DNA of 64,000 nucleotides from Solanum dulcamara (lineage: Eukaryota > Streptophyta > Magnoliopsida > Solanales > Solanaceae): contig NC_077238.1 of assembly GCF_947179165.1 (NCBI RefSeq), forward strand, positions 70,973,257 through 71,037,256, given 5' to 3'. This document shows, piece by piece, positions 32,696 through 43,789 of the stretch. A program made the position numbers and the translations under genes. The first letter of the stretch is position 1. Each line of letters opens with the position of its first letter. Below the pieces are notes generated by a model that was given only the letters and a program-made list of their open reading frames with translations, had not been told where the DNA came from and made no database searches.

Positions 32696-33112
32696 GTTGG
32701 GCACTCAACTTACGTGCATTTTAATGATTTTCTTGGCTATTATCATTTTTGTTGTTATATTTATCAAATAATAATAATAATTTTTTATGTTATTGGTGAT
32801 TTGTTTGAATATATTTGCAAAATTATTAAAAATTTACTCTTGCTTGTTTTTTAGTAATAAAATTATAAATTTGAAGATACATGAAACTTATGCCTCATAG
32901 ATCCATGGTACATACGACCCAACTAGTGTTTTAAGATTTACGTTTTACACCGTGCTACATAAAATATATCGCCTCACTCCCACTCCTCTTTAGACATATA
33001 TCTAACTTGGCATCAAATCTAACCCAATTCAATTTTATTCTAAAATAGTTTAGGCATGACAATTACAAATATTCTAAGTCATTTTATTCAAAAATTTATA
33101 AAATCTAAATCC
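32696..33112. other. AT-rich spacer upstream of the MADS remnant
   Basis: No repeat or gene recognised. It likely contains the upstream region of the MADS gene. Confidence 0.5.
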
Positions 33113-33116
33113 CCCC

Positions 33117-33124
33117 TATAAATA
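33117..33124 (+). promoter_or_regulatory. TATA box of the MADS-box gene remnant
   Basis: TATAAATA preceded by a C run, 46 bases before a first ATG (33163) that opens an 8-codon upstream frame (33163-33189), and about 110 bases before the MADS frame. The CAACAACAACA leader is typical of plant 5' UTRs. Confidence 0.55.
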
Positions 33125-33218
33125 GAAGTCAATTCTAGGCAAAGAAATACACAACAACAACAATGTCATTTAATCACCCCCATATCTAAACAACTACATT
33201 TTTCCTTCTTGTTTAGAC

Positions 33219-33681
33219 ATGACAAAAAAATGAGCACTAAAAGAAAAATCTTATACCAGAAAACCCTAAAAGAGTTCTCAAAAATGGCTCAGGAACTCAA
33301 CGCCTTTCATGGTGTTGAGATTGCTAGTGTATTTTACAGTGATTACCACAAAAAACCTATCATATATCCAAATCATGCTGCTGCTACAAAAATCATTAAA
33401 AGTTTTAGAAAATTATCGGTGCAGGAGCAATCTAAAATCATGGTGACACAAGAGGAGTCAGTTAAGCAAATAATTAAGAAGATGAAGGAAGAACTTCAGA
33501 AGATAAGAAAGGAGAACAGGTTCAAGGAGTTGACAAATAAAATGTATAAATTGAAACAAGAAGGCCGTTCCGTTGACATGAATTTTGATGAACTCAACGA
33601 TCTATTGTACGTGATAAAAGAATATCTCAAACAAATACATGAATTGATGAAAGCAAAAGCTAGCGAAGCGGATTCCACATC
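33219..33681 (+). pseudogene. Type I (M-gamma-like) MADS-box gene remnant, 5' part
   Basis: The longest frame from ATG 33230 gives about 150 codons up to the copia insertion. It has a diverged MADS domain (KRKILYQKTLKEF, then VEIASVFYSD), NHAAATKIIKSF, a QEQSKIMVTQEE block, and a coiled coil (KKMKEELQKIRKENR), the pattern of AGL80-like type I MADS proteins, which are endosperm/female gametophyte transcription factors. The canonical first ~15 residues are missing: ATG at 33219 opens M-T-K-K then hits TGA, which overlaps the ATG at 33230. This suggests a small deletion or frameshift at the DNA-binding N-terminus. The 3' end is split by copia element C. Confidence 0.75.
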
Positions 33682-34019
33682 TGTTAACCATAGGCAAGAT
33701 ACCATGGTTCACTAGTTTGTAAGGAGTTAGTTAATAAGTTGTTAGAGTTGTTTGAAGTTTGTTAGAAGTTAGTTGCTGGTTGATAGTGACTGACAACTAA
33801 CTATTAGTGCACTATAAATACATCTCATTCATAACACATGTAAGATGGATTCTTTTAGAATAATGTAAGCAATACAGCTTCTCCTCTCATTTCTTCTGCC
33901 TTCTCTCTTTTCCTCTGCTTCTTCTGTTTCTCTGCCTCTCTGCATCTTCATCTTCCTCCACGACTAGTTCTTCTTAATTTGTATAGTAGTCATACAAAGC
34001 TCCATCAATGGAGTTATCA
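33682..34019 (+). repeat. 5' LTR of copia element C
   Basis: 338 bp, TGTTAACC...GTTATCA. A CTATAAATA TATA box lies near 33810 with a pyrimidine-rich stretch (CTTCTCCTCTC) downstream, the likely R region. Confidence 0.92.
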
Positions 34020-34031
34020 TGGTATCTGAGC
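34020..34031 (+). promoter_or_regulatory. Primer binding site of copia element C
   Basis: TGGTATCTGAGC, one change from consensus, immediately after the LTR. Confidence 0.85.
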
Positions 34032-34157
34032 ACTAGTAAGATCTTAGAGTAGAAAAAGCAGCAAAGTGCTTAGAAGCATTGCAGTACAGGTGCTCAAATC
34101 TAGAAAGTGTTTGAGTCGAGATAAAGTTTCAGCATAATCAGTTTCGAAGAAAGTTCA

Positions 34158-35430
34158 ATGGTGAACTTAGGTGAAGCTGCAACTGGAACACTAGGTGTCG
34201 AGAACCTATATTCAAACACGGCAGCAGGAAATGCAACATCTGATTTCGTAAGTCCAAATATTGACCACAATCATCCTCTCTTCTTACATCAAAATGATAC
34301 TCCAGGTAGCTCCTTAATATCTCTTCAACAGATTAGTTTAGAGAACTATACAATCTTGAGTAGATCCATGAGAATTGGATTTCTAGGTAAGAGTAAACAT
34401 GGATTTATTGATGGTAGATATCCGAAATCTAAGTTTGGACTAGAGTTCTTGGATGCATAGGAGAAGTGTAATGCTGTAATCCTCTCTTAGATTATGAATG
34501 TTATTCGACCAGGATTATTAGGGACTATAGTGTATGGTGGAAATGCACACAAAGTGTGGTGTGATCTGAAAGAAAGGTTAGACAAAGTTAGTGAAGCTCA
34601 TATGTATCAAATCCATAAGGAAATTCATAGTCTAAGTCAGGGGACAGTGTCAGTTACAGACTATTACAAAACACTCAAAGGTCTGTGGAATGAATATGAC
34701 TCAATTATTCTATGTCCAAGCTGTTCATGTCCTGAGTCTAAGAAGTTTCAAGATCATTATGAGTATCAAAGGCTGCTAGAGTTCCTAATGGGACTAAATG
34801 AAACTTATTCTGCAGTTAGAGGACAAATACTATTGTAGTCACCAACTCCAAATCTGAACAAAGCTTTTTCCTTTGTCATAGGGATCATGAAAGTCGAAGG
34901 AATATAGCATACACTAACTATGAATCATCCCTTCCTAAACTGATTGAAAGCACTGCATTGTTTAGCCAAAAAGAGAATGGTCACAGTGTTGGTAGTGGTA
35001 ACTTTGGTCATCAACCTAATGGTGGTGGTGGTAATCCAAGCAGAAATCACTATGAGACTCAGTACAATCCTCAGAAACCACAAAATCCTATCATCACCTG
35101 TGAAGTTTGTGGTTACAGAGGTCATACTAAGAAACAATATTTCAAGGTCAAAGGCTATCCAGTTGGTTGGAGATCCAAGAACAAAACTGGTAGTTCTATA
35201 TCTAGCTCTAGTCCTTTTGCTAACCAAGTTACAGTTGCTCAAAGTGCAGGCTCATCACACAATGAAGAACCTAGTGCAACAAATAAGTCACCTGCAGCTT
35301 TCTTCACAGCTGATCAATATCAGCAGATCATACAGCTACTAGCCAAAGGAAGTGACACTGGTGGAGAGCACTCAACTAAAGAAGCCATTGTAGGTAGAGT
35401 GTTATCTACTCTAGTGTCCAAATATGTGAA
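34158..35430 (+). pseudogene. gag of copia element C
   Basis: Start ATG at 34158. N-terminal PLFLHQNDTPG block of the retrotransposon gag family, a capsid region with VWCDLKERLDKV and LMGLNETYSAVRGQIL, then glycine/asparagine-rich linker and a zinc knuckle CEVCGYRGHTKKQY where the fourth ligand Cys is Tyr (near 35130). Breaks: TAG near 34458, TAG near 34488, TAG near 34836, and a frameshift before 34958. Confidence 0.85.
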
Positions 35431-35680
35431 TAAGGAGTGGATAGTTGACACAGGAGCCACTAACCATACGACATCTCAGCTAGCATCACTAGATAATTGT
35501 ATTTGAGTCTGAAAGAAGGCAGGTACTACTGCCTACAGGAAATGTAACATTAGTATCTCATGTTGGCAGCACAAAAGTTTTTAGAGATCAAGTTATTGGC
35601 AATGTCCTCTTTGTTTCTGAGTTCAAATGCAACTTGTTGTATGTGTCTCAGCTAACTAAAGAACTTTAATGTATAGCTGC
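35431..35680 (+). pseudogene. Protease of copia element C
   Basis: WIVDTGATNH active site (near 35440) with the catalytic Asp kept, then TGA near 35504 and continued HVGS/ LFVSEFKCNLL blocks in another frame up to about 35670. It would process the Gag-Pol polyprotein. Confidence 0.85.
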
Positions 35681-36600
35681 TTTCTTTCCTAATTTTTGTG
35701 TTTTTTTAGGATCTCTACAGTGGACAGGTCAGGGGGATTGGTAGACAAGATGAAGGACTATACATTCTCACGGAAGGCTTCAACCAGTCTGTTCCTACTC
35801 AGAGTTTATGTAGTACTGCTCACACTCAAGCTGCTTAAATCTCATATACTAGTGTTGTATGTGGTAGTTCTAATTCCACTGCACTGTGACATAGGAGGTT
35901 AAGACAGGCTTTCATTGATGTAATAAGGAGATACTCTAGTCTTGTAGGTGTAGATCTATCAGATCACTCTACATGTACAGTCTGTCCATCAGCAAAACAA
36001 ACTAAGTCTTTTCCTGTAAGCACTCATACCTCAAAGGCACTCTTTGACTTAGTGCATTGTGACATTTGGGTTCCATATAGTACTTTGTTACAGTAGTAGA
36101 TGATTACTCCAGATTGACTTGGCTATTTTTTATCACAGCTAAATCTGATACAATAGTTGTGTTGAGACATTTCTTTGCTCAAGTTCATAATGTGTTCTCT
36201 ACCTGTGTCAAAGTTCTCAGAACTGATAATGGGGCTGAATTCATAAGCACAACTTTTCAGTCCATGCTATCAACTTTAGGTATATGCCATCAAACCACAT
36301 GTGTATACACACCTCAGCAAAATGGTGTGGTGGAAAGGAAGCACAGGACTATCTTAGACATGGACAGGGCTCTAAGGTTCCAAGCTTTTGTACCTTTAAA
36401 GTTTTGGGGAGAATATGTTACCACCGCTGTCTACATTCTTAATAGACTTCCCTCTAAACTTTCGTCCTATAAGTCTCTTTCTGAACTACTGTATTAGCAT
36501 TCTCCATCCCTCTCTTATATCAAAACCTTTGGTTGCCTATGTTATGCTACTTGTCCATCCATCCCAGATAAGTTCTCTCCTAGAGCCATACTAGCTGTTC
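35681..36600 (+). pseudogene. GAG-pre-integrase and integrase of copia element C
   Basis: The pre-integrase zinc region ends with CTVCPSAKQ (near 35970). The integrase core has LVHCDIW, LRTDNGAEF and PQQNGVVERKHRTIL, so Asp, Asp and Glu are all retained. TAG stops near 36094-36098 and 36493 and frameshifts interrupt it. The stretch 36114-36497 is open. Confidence 0.87.
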
Positions 36601-38634
36601 TTATGGGATACTCTTTGTCTCAAAAAGGGTACATTCTATATGATTTGCATGCTAAGTCCTTATTTGTGAACAGGCATGTTGTGTTTAAAGAAGACATGTT
36701 TCCTTTCAGAGATTTCCAAACCTCCTCCAATCCCATCTTTCCAATCTTAACCTTAGTACAACCTGATACTGATCATCCTTCATCTATTATGTCCCCTTCA
36801 ACTACTCCTATAGATTCTCAGCTACCACTTGATCCTGAAGTGCATTCTCCTCCTCCATCTCCTTTTCTGTCCCTTACAGCAGTTCCTACCAAAAGGTCTT
36901 TTAGACTATCCAAACCTCCTATCTAGCTTCAGGACTTTATCACTCAGTCCAAAACCCACTCTTGCCTATTTCTACTATCTGATTATGTTACCTACAGACA
37001 TCTTTCTCCCTCTTATAGCTCTTGTATCAAAACATATTCATCTATCTCAGAACCCTCTTATTATAAAGAAGCTGCTCTTGACCTTCAGTGGATTCAGGCA
37101 ATGCAGATGAAATAGATGCCTTGGTGGAAAACAAGACTTGGAGTCTGGTAGATCTTTCTCCTGGTAAGAAACCTATTGGTTGCATATGGATTTACAAAGT
37201 CAAATATAAGTCTACAGGTGAAGTGGAGAAGTACAAGTCCAGGTTAGTTGCTAAGGGATATAGCCAACAGGAGGGCCTAGATTATGGTGAGACTTTCAGC
37301 CCTGTGACCAAGATGGTTACTGTGAGGTCCATAGTGGCTCTTGCTGCTTCAAAGAGTTGGGTTATCCATGAAATGGATGTCCACAATGTTTTCCTCAATG
37401 ATGATTTGGTAGAAGATGTGTACATGACCATTCCTCCTGGGTTTGCTAGACAGGGGGAGAACTCTAAAGTATACAAACTTCACAAGTCACTATATGGTCT
37501 CAAACAAGCACCAAGGCAGTGGAACTTCAAGCTAACACAGTCTTTGCTGCAGCTGGGATTTTATCAAAGTCACTATGACTACTCACTCTTCACTAGACAT
37601 GGGAAAAAGGCTATACTCATTGTGTTGGTCTATGTAGATGACTTTTTGATCACCTGTAGCAATCAAAATATCATCAGTGACATAAGGAAAGATTTACAAA
37701 AAGCATTCAAGATGAAAGATCTGGGAGAGCTCAAATTCCTAGGGATTGAATGTGCTAGATCAAACAAAGGAATTCACATGTCTCAAAGGAAATATGCTCT
37801 TGAATTGATTGTTGAATGTGGACTAAAGGGAGCTAAACCTGCAGCAACTCCACTAGAATAGAATGAGAAGCTCACATCTGTACAATATGATGAGTGTATC
37901 AAAGGTAAAGGCAATGAGGGACATGAAGATCACAAACTGCAGGATCCGAGCAGGTACCAAAGACTAGTAGGAAGACTTCTATATCTGACCATGACTAGAC
38001 CTGATTTAGCCTTTTCAGTTCAGGTCCTAAGTCAGTATATGCACTGCCCCAAAGAATCTTACATGGAAGATGCATTGAGAGTAGTTAGATACATAAAAGA
38101 AGCCCCTGGACTTGGATTGTTAATTCCAACACAAGACACCAACAAGCTTCTGTCATACTGTGACTTAGATTGAGGAGGCTGCTTAGAAACAAAAAGATCT
38201 CTAACTGGCTACTTGGTCAAGTTTGGTGGAGCCTTGATATCCTAGAAGTCTAAGAAGCAAGAGACTGTGTCCAGAAGCTCGGCTGAAGCTGAGTTCAGAA
38301 GATGGCCAATTGTGCAACTGAAATTACATGGCTTGCGGGGCTGTTTGAAGAAGTTGGAGCACACATTGAGCTACCTATAACCATGGTGTGTGACAGCAAA
38401 GCAGCAATCTAGATTGTTGCTAATCCTATATTCCATGAGAGAATCAAACACATAGACATTGATTGTCACTTCGTAAGAGAGAAGATCAATCAAGGAATGC
38501 TGAAAACAGAGTTTACACACACCAAGGATCAACTAACAGACTTGCTCACAAAGAGCCTTGGTAAGGCACAACTCAGTTGCTGTTGAATGAGCTTGGAGTC
38601 ATGAACTTGTTCAAACCATGAGCTTGAGTGGAAG
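36601..38634 (+). pseudogene. Reverse transcriptase and RNase H of copia element C
   Basis: The spacer is followed by RT with NKTWSLVDL, KYKSRLVAKGYSQQEGLDY and the catalytic YVDDFLI (near 37635), open from 37088 to 37858 (257 codons). After TAG at 37859 come TRPDLAFSVQVLSQYM, a CDLD-W RNase H start with TGA, CDSKAAI (TAG follows near 38411) and FVREKI...DQLTDLLTK at the end near 38550. The polypurine tract GAGCTTGAGTGGAAG (38620-38634) precedes the 3' LTR. Confidence 0.88.
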
Positions 38635-38971
38635 TGTTAACCATATGCAAGCTACCATGGTTCACTAGTTTGTTAGGAGTTACTTAATAAGTTGTTAGAG
38701 TTGTTTGAAGTTTGTTAGAAGTTAGTTGCTGGTTGATAGTGACTGACAACTAACTATCAGTGCACTATAAATGCACCTCATTCATAACACATGTAAGATG
38801 GATTCTTATGGAATAATGTAAGCACTACAGCTTCTCCTCTCATTTCTTCTGCCTTCTCTCTTTTCATCTGCTTCTTCTGTTTCTATGCCTCTTTGCATCT
38901 TCATCTTCCTCCACGACTAGTTCTTCTTAATTCGTATGCAGTCGTACAAAGCTCCATCAATGGAGTTATCA
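38635..38971 (+). repeat. 3' LTR of copia element C
   Basis: 337 bp, near 95% identical to the 5' LTR. The TATA box and pyrimidine tracts are conserved; most differences are single substitutions plus one 1-bp deletion near the end. Confidence 0.92.
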
Positions 38972-38976
38972 ACCTC

Positions 38977-39049
38977 CAATACCCCATAACCCTTTGTTAG
39001 ACAAATGATTTCTAGTGGGATCAATCTAGACCAGTTTTTGTTGGTTTAA
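38977..39049 (+). pseudogene. Type I MADS-box gene remnant, 3' end
   Basis: Reading across the target duplication keeps the MADS frame: it gives S-N-T-P then TAA at 38987-38989. Beyond it the same frame stays open (PFVRQMISSGINLDQF) to TAA at 39047-39049. Either the first TAA is the native stop or it is a mutated Gln codon in a longer C-terminus. Both readings place the copia insertion in the last part of the coding region. Confidence 0.6.
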
Positions 39050-39965
39050 ATTTAATTAAGTGGTATCTATAGAATATTATTGTTTGCATTAATTTATAAA
39101 ATATTTTTATAGTTTTTTCTCATAGATATTAGTGTCGTCAATTGATATGACCGATCTGTAATTTTTAAATTTAGCAATGTTTGATTTAAAAGACTAAAAA
39201 ATATATAGTTGAAGATGATTTTACCCTACATTTCATTGGCTATTTCCTCCACTCAATAAGAGTCTCCATATTAAAATGTTGCAGATCAATCATGTATCGA
39301 CACAACATTTTGAAAAATTCTTCAAAATTCTCATATACCATTTGAAAAGTTTGTTTACGTAATGTTGCTAAGCTTCTAACCTTGAAACATACTTTTTCGT
39401 GTGGATTCCTTTAAATGTGAGGATTTAAACTTCTTTGAGCTCACTGTTGGTTGCTGCCATACTGATGAGTCTTCTCTAATACTATTTTCCCTTAATGATG
39501 AACACTACATCGATTCTAATATAAAATTTAGTTGTTGATTTGATTCTTTTTTGATTTTGAAACGCTCTGATTTGATATTTTAATCCGAATAATGTTTCTT
39601 AGTTCCTGCCATAGCTTTTTTGAGTTTCATAGTTATGTATTTCCTTGTAATAAAATTTTGTTTTACTGTTTAGATGTCTAGATTATTGTGTGCCATAAAT
39701 TTATGGTTGTTTAAATGTTTATACTCGGTTCATCTACTGTTCGATATAATCCACCATGATGTCTATGATTTTTGCTTAGTTTAGGCTCTCCTCATGTTTG
39801 TTTTGGGCTCTAGCTTTATGTTTTCTATCCATATATACTTATTTGTTCACCTAGTATTTATTTCAGCATGTTAAATGCAATTTGAATTCATTTTCTTGAG
39901 TTTAAGATCTGATATTAATCGCGGATAAAAGTTCATTATTTATAGGCCATTTGTTGGTTTCAGAT
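39050..39965. other. AT-rich DNA 3' of the MADS remnant
   Basis: No gene, LTR or clear repeat recognised. It may include the 3' UTR of the MADS gene. Confidence 0.5.
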
Positions 39966-40353
39966 GGGAAAAATTACTAGGAAAACCACTTTTTAATAAA
40001 TAATTACTGATTTTAGCGATACTTTTTATTTATTACCATTTATAGCAATATATAACAATATTATGATATATCTGTCATGTATGAAAAGTGAATTATGCAT
40101 GCAATATAAATGTATTATAAGTGTTTTAAAATATATTATACTTGTTTGGTAAGAAATTGACACAATGTATTATAAGTGTATTAAAGTATGTGATAAATAT
40201 ATTATCCATGAATAAAACTTGTATTATATGAGTTTTATAAATTATTCTCACTAATATGTATTAAAATTGTATTATAAGTGTTCAGTGAAAAAAAATATTA
40301 TTGCTATAAATGGTAAATATTTTCTTAATGTAGTACATTTATGTAAATTTCCC
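39966..40353. mobile_element. MITE with imperfect terminal inverted repeats
   Basis: Ends GGGAAAAATTAC and, inverted, GGGAAATTTACAT. Further in, TTACCATTTATAGCAATA occurs near 40034 and in inverted form near 40300. The centre is rich in GTATTATAAGTG repeats. TTTCAGAT (39958-39965) and TTTAAGAT (40354-40361) form an 8-bp duplication with one mismatch, which suggests a hAT-type non-autonomous element. It is 388 bp with no coding capacity. Confidence 0.65.
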
Positions 40354-40361
40354 TTTAAGAT

Positions 40362-40829
40362 GATCCTTTTCTGTTGCGTTTTTGCATTTAGCATGATCTG
40401 TGAGTTGTCCAATTTTTTTTTTCAGTTACTTGCTTATTTGAAACAAGTTGCTTTGATTTTCAAAAAATAAGTTACTACCTTAAAATTGAACCTTGGCTAC
40501 TACATATTTCTCCTCTGCCTTAGCTTAAATATCGAAACAAGTTCTTGATAGTTTAGTTTTGAATTTAGTTCATGTTGATCTGTAGTTGTCTGTTGTCCAT
40601 TTTGTTTTGGTTTATAAAATTTATTATTGTGAGTAGTATTATCCCGTGTCCATAATAAGCTCATATCTTGTAAATGACTTAAGTATAATGTAAATATTAA
40701 TAGTCGTTTGCTTTGATATACCTTTGTTTCCTCCTTCTATTTGCTTTTAATCCTTACTGTCTTTGCTAAAGTTGCATTGATTTTCATGTGTAGGATAAGT
40801 TATGGTTTCTTGTCTTTCTTTGAATCTGT
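40362..40829. other. AT-rich spacer
   Basis: No recognisable gene or repeat. Short frames here lack any family signature. Confidence 0.5.
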
Positions 40830-41867
40830 TCGACACCCACGATTTTAACTTTGTTTCAAATTGGTTCTTATTATATATATTATTTTTTATTTTTTTTGTG
40901 ACGCATGTGAACTCCTTTATTTCCCCTCGCAGATCCAAATGGGCCACGGAGGCCCAAACTCAAATCCGCTATTCAAGTCTGCCTCGCCTAAACTGGAAGC
41001 AAGTATGTAGATTGGGGCAAGGAAAGCTAATATACATGTGGAAGAAGGAAGATATACAACCTATATGTGTGATGATATACATGGCAAAATAGTCCAAAAG
41101 TCCAAGGACTGAACTGGGCTAAGGCCCAATTTTGAATACAAGAAGTTAGGACAGGAGCTGCAAGAAGAGGAAATCTGGCCCGATGGCTTGATATCAGTGA
41201 TTTGGGGAAAAACTCAAATTATTTCCTTGTTTAATATTTAAGTTGCAAATTTGCTTATTTATCTTTTATTTGTTGTGAATTCTAATTTTAGTTTTAGGTT
41301 AACTCAGTTAAATTCCCAAAAGGACTAATTCATTTGTGTCAATTTATTTATTTATATGATTTCATCAATTCTTGTCTTTATTTAGTTAATTAAATCTTTA
41401 GTCATATTGTTGTTTATCTTTAATTGGTTAAGTTATTTCAAGATGATTTTCTTTTTCAATGATCCAAAGATTTTGTTTTCTTAGTTATATGGGTTAAATT
41501 ATTTTTATTTCCAAATTACTTTAAATGTTTTAAAATTAAATTTCTTTTTCAAAAGACTCAAATTGTCTTTCTTACTTTTAAATTATTTTTCTCAAAAAGT
41601 TAGTCATAAAGTTTTCAAATCGTTGAATAACCGCAAATTAGTGGACACTTTTAGTGTGACACCTTCTCAAAGTGAAAATGTGAATCTCTTACCCATTTTT
41701 CTTTAAAATTTTAAAGGCTTAATCTGTTGGAGTTTTTTAAATTAAGTTTTCTTAATTTTTTTAAAAAATTAAGTGGCGACTCTTTTTAAGTGTATTTTCT
41801 TAGTTGATCTTTGTACTTTGAACATTTCAAAAGTGATTTTTCAAAAGAAGTAAATCATGATATACCA
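40830..41867 (+). repeat. Possible LTR end of another gypsy lineage
   Basis: Mixed sequence with GGCCCAAACT-type words near 40950, then long T-rich DNA and TGGCGACTCT at 41774-41783. That word resembles the non-Met primer region of Tat/Ogre-type elements, so this may be the tail of such an LTR. No coding region supports it; classification is tentative. Confidence 0.3.
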
Positions 41868-42320
41868 GCCATTAAAGCAGGCTCGGGGACAGTCGCGGGA
41901 TTTAAGCCAGAAAAGTCTCAAAATCATTTTTATTTCTGCAACTTCGTTCTTGGAGAGCTAGGGGTAACTTAGGGCTATTTCTTTTTAGTTTTCCACCAAA
42001 TCCTTCACAAAAGGTAATTTAATCATTCCTCTTACTTGTAATTCGATTCTTAGACCTTGGGATATGTGGAAATTCTCTTAGAAAAAGGTTTTAGCATGAA
42101 ATTAATAGTGGAAAAAGCCCTCGTTGGGTGAGATGATCATAAAATTGGTCAAGGGTTAGGATTTTCATATAATACGGATATTTTAGGCATAATCTTTGTT
42201 TGTCTTAAATCAAGAACAAGCTAAGCCACTTCAAAAATGGAAAGCTCAGGGTTTTTATAGCATTCGGGCTTGATTTGAGGTAGGAGATAGTTAAATTTCC
42301 CCCCTTTGTGTTATATGTGC
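41868..42320 (+). repeat. Fragment of the LTR family seen at 24284-26125
   Basis: It aligns with about 24685-25140 at roughly 80% by eye (shared TCCCAAAAT/TTATTTTTATTTC, GGAGAGCTAGGGGT, AAAAGCCCT blocks). Both ends are cut; similarity stops after ATATGTGC. Confidence 0.75.
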
Positions 42321-42333
42321 CTATGATAGCTCC

Positions 42334-42633
42334 ATGGGCAATGATGATGTTATAGTAGCCCTAAGAAGACACCCATCAAGGTCTCAAGATAAGGAGTTGC
42401 AATCCAAGATTGTTGGACTTCAATGGGAACTGAAGAAGATGCTTATCATGGAAGAAAAACACAAGAACAAGTCCAAAAATTGTGATGAAGAATGGACTAA
42501 GTACAACACATATTTTATGATTCAAGTCCAAGCCCAAATCAAAGAAGATTGGGGCCTACATGAGGCTGAATTTTTGCCCAAAAAGAGCTTAAAATCCTTA
42601 CCCAAAAAGGAGGAAAAAGTCACGCGCAAGTGA
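42334..42633 (+). CDS. Unrecognised charged coiled-coil-like frame, 99 codons
   Basis: ATG at 42334 to TGA at 42631. The product is hydrophilic and lysine/glutamate rich with heptad-like spacing (LQSKIVGLQWELKKMLIMEE), then a QVQAQIKED stretch. It lies between an LTR fragment and the LTR of element D. It may be a piece of retroelement coding sequence or chance. I assign no function. Confidence 0.25.
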   Translation: MGNDDVIVALRRHPSRSQDKELQSKIVGLQWELKKMLIMEEKHKNKSKNCDEEWTKYNTYFMIQVQAQIKEDWGLHEAEFLPKKSLKSLPKKEEKVTRK

Positions 42634-43267
42634 TTTGGGAAGAGCTCACATATTTTGGTCAAGTTGGAAACTTTTTCTTATTTCCTTAGGGAAGAATTTT
42701 TATATTATTTTTATATGCATTTCTAATTTAAAGTTTCCTAATTAGGTTTATTTATTATTTCCATAAAAGTAGGTTCTATTCCCATTCTATATGGGATAGT
42801 TTTTCCCCCATATATAGGGGTATGTTTTATTATTTTGATTATACGTTATTAATATTAATTGAAAGTTTCTCTTCTTTACACCTTGTGTTTGGCTACTTGG
42901 GATTTATCTTACGACCTTATAAGAATAATTCTTAGAAGGTAGGATTAGTTCTTTAACTTGATATATTTGGTTCTTATTTGTGAATTAAAGAAGGTAATTA
43001 GTCCTATACTAATTATCTCTAGTTTCTTCGAAATAGGGATCTAGATCACTTTTTGATCTAAGTTCTTGAATTGACTCTATTAGTATCATAAATTAGCTTT
43101 AATTCACTAATTTTTAAATACTAAGATCAATAAGGGTTCTTAGCACATCTTTTGAATTTGAAAATTTTCTTCTCCAACTTCGCTTATTTTTCAATTCTTG
43201 TCTTTAATTTTTTTATTTTCTCTTTCGCATTAGTTTTTTGCTTATTTAAGTAACCCGATTCTTGTCA
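42634..43267 (+). repeat. Probable 5' LTR of element D (start unresolved)
   Basis: It ends GTCA two bases before the primer site. The 5' edge lies somewhere between 42321 and 42660. T-rich, with paired words GGTCTAATTACC-like around 42990-43020. Confidence 0.5.
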
Positions 43268-43269
43268 AG

Positions 43270-43281
43270 TGGTATCAAAGC
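43270..43281 (+). promoter_or_regulatory. Primer binding site of element D
   Basis: TGGTATCAAAGC, one change from the tRNA-Met consensus. Confidence 0.8.
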
Positions 43282-43789
43282 AGTTCTATCAAGGTTCCAT
43301 TCTTGATAATCTTGGGAGTTTCATAGCCAAAAATAAAAACTTTTTTTAGGTTAAAAGGTAAAGATACATAGCAGGCAAAAATAAAAAAATGAATTTTTTT
43401 TTGGGTAGACTAAGAAACTCAAAAATTATTGCGTTTCTTGTTTTTCCAACATCAAAAAGGAAAATCAAGAAGAAGGGAACTTTAGAATTTTATTTTTAAT
43501 TTTTGCAAATTGAATTTTTTTCTTGTCCCAACAAACCCAATCTGTTTGGGAGTTGGTAATTCTTTTTCTATATCTCACATCTAAAAGGTCGTTACTAGTA
43601 GGATTTATATATAAATCCTAAAGAAACTAGCCAAAATATTATAATTTAAGTGAAAAAAAGGTAAGAGAGGATGACATCAATAGAGAGAGAAAAAAAAGCC
43701 AAACCGATAAATATTTTTTTCTTTTATTTTTTTGAGATTTCTTTAACAGAAAAGGATGATGACATTGGGACTCAAAACAATGACTTAAT

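Larger units (their letters stand above)
33682..38971 (+). mobile_element. Complete Ty1/copia element C inserted in the MADS gene
   Basis: 5290 bp with LTRs 33682-34019 and 38635-38971. Target sites ACATC (33677-33681) and ACCTC (38972-38976) match at 4 of 5 bases. LTRs differ at about 17-18 of 338 positions by eye (near 95% identity), the lowest divergence of any LTR pair in the window. The order gag, protease, integrase, RT, RNase H is copia-type. Catalytic motifs are present but several stops and frameshifts make it defective. Confidence 0.92.

Noticed and set aside
33163..33189. Eight-codon frame as a separate peptide gene
   Set aside because: Lies in the 5' leader of the MADS remnant; at most an upstream frame and possibly chance.
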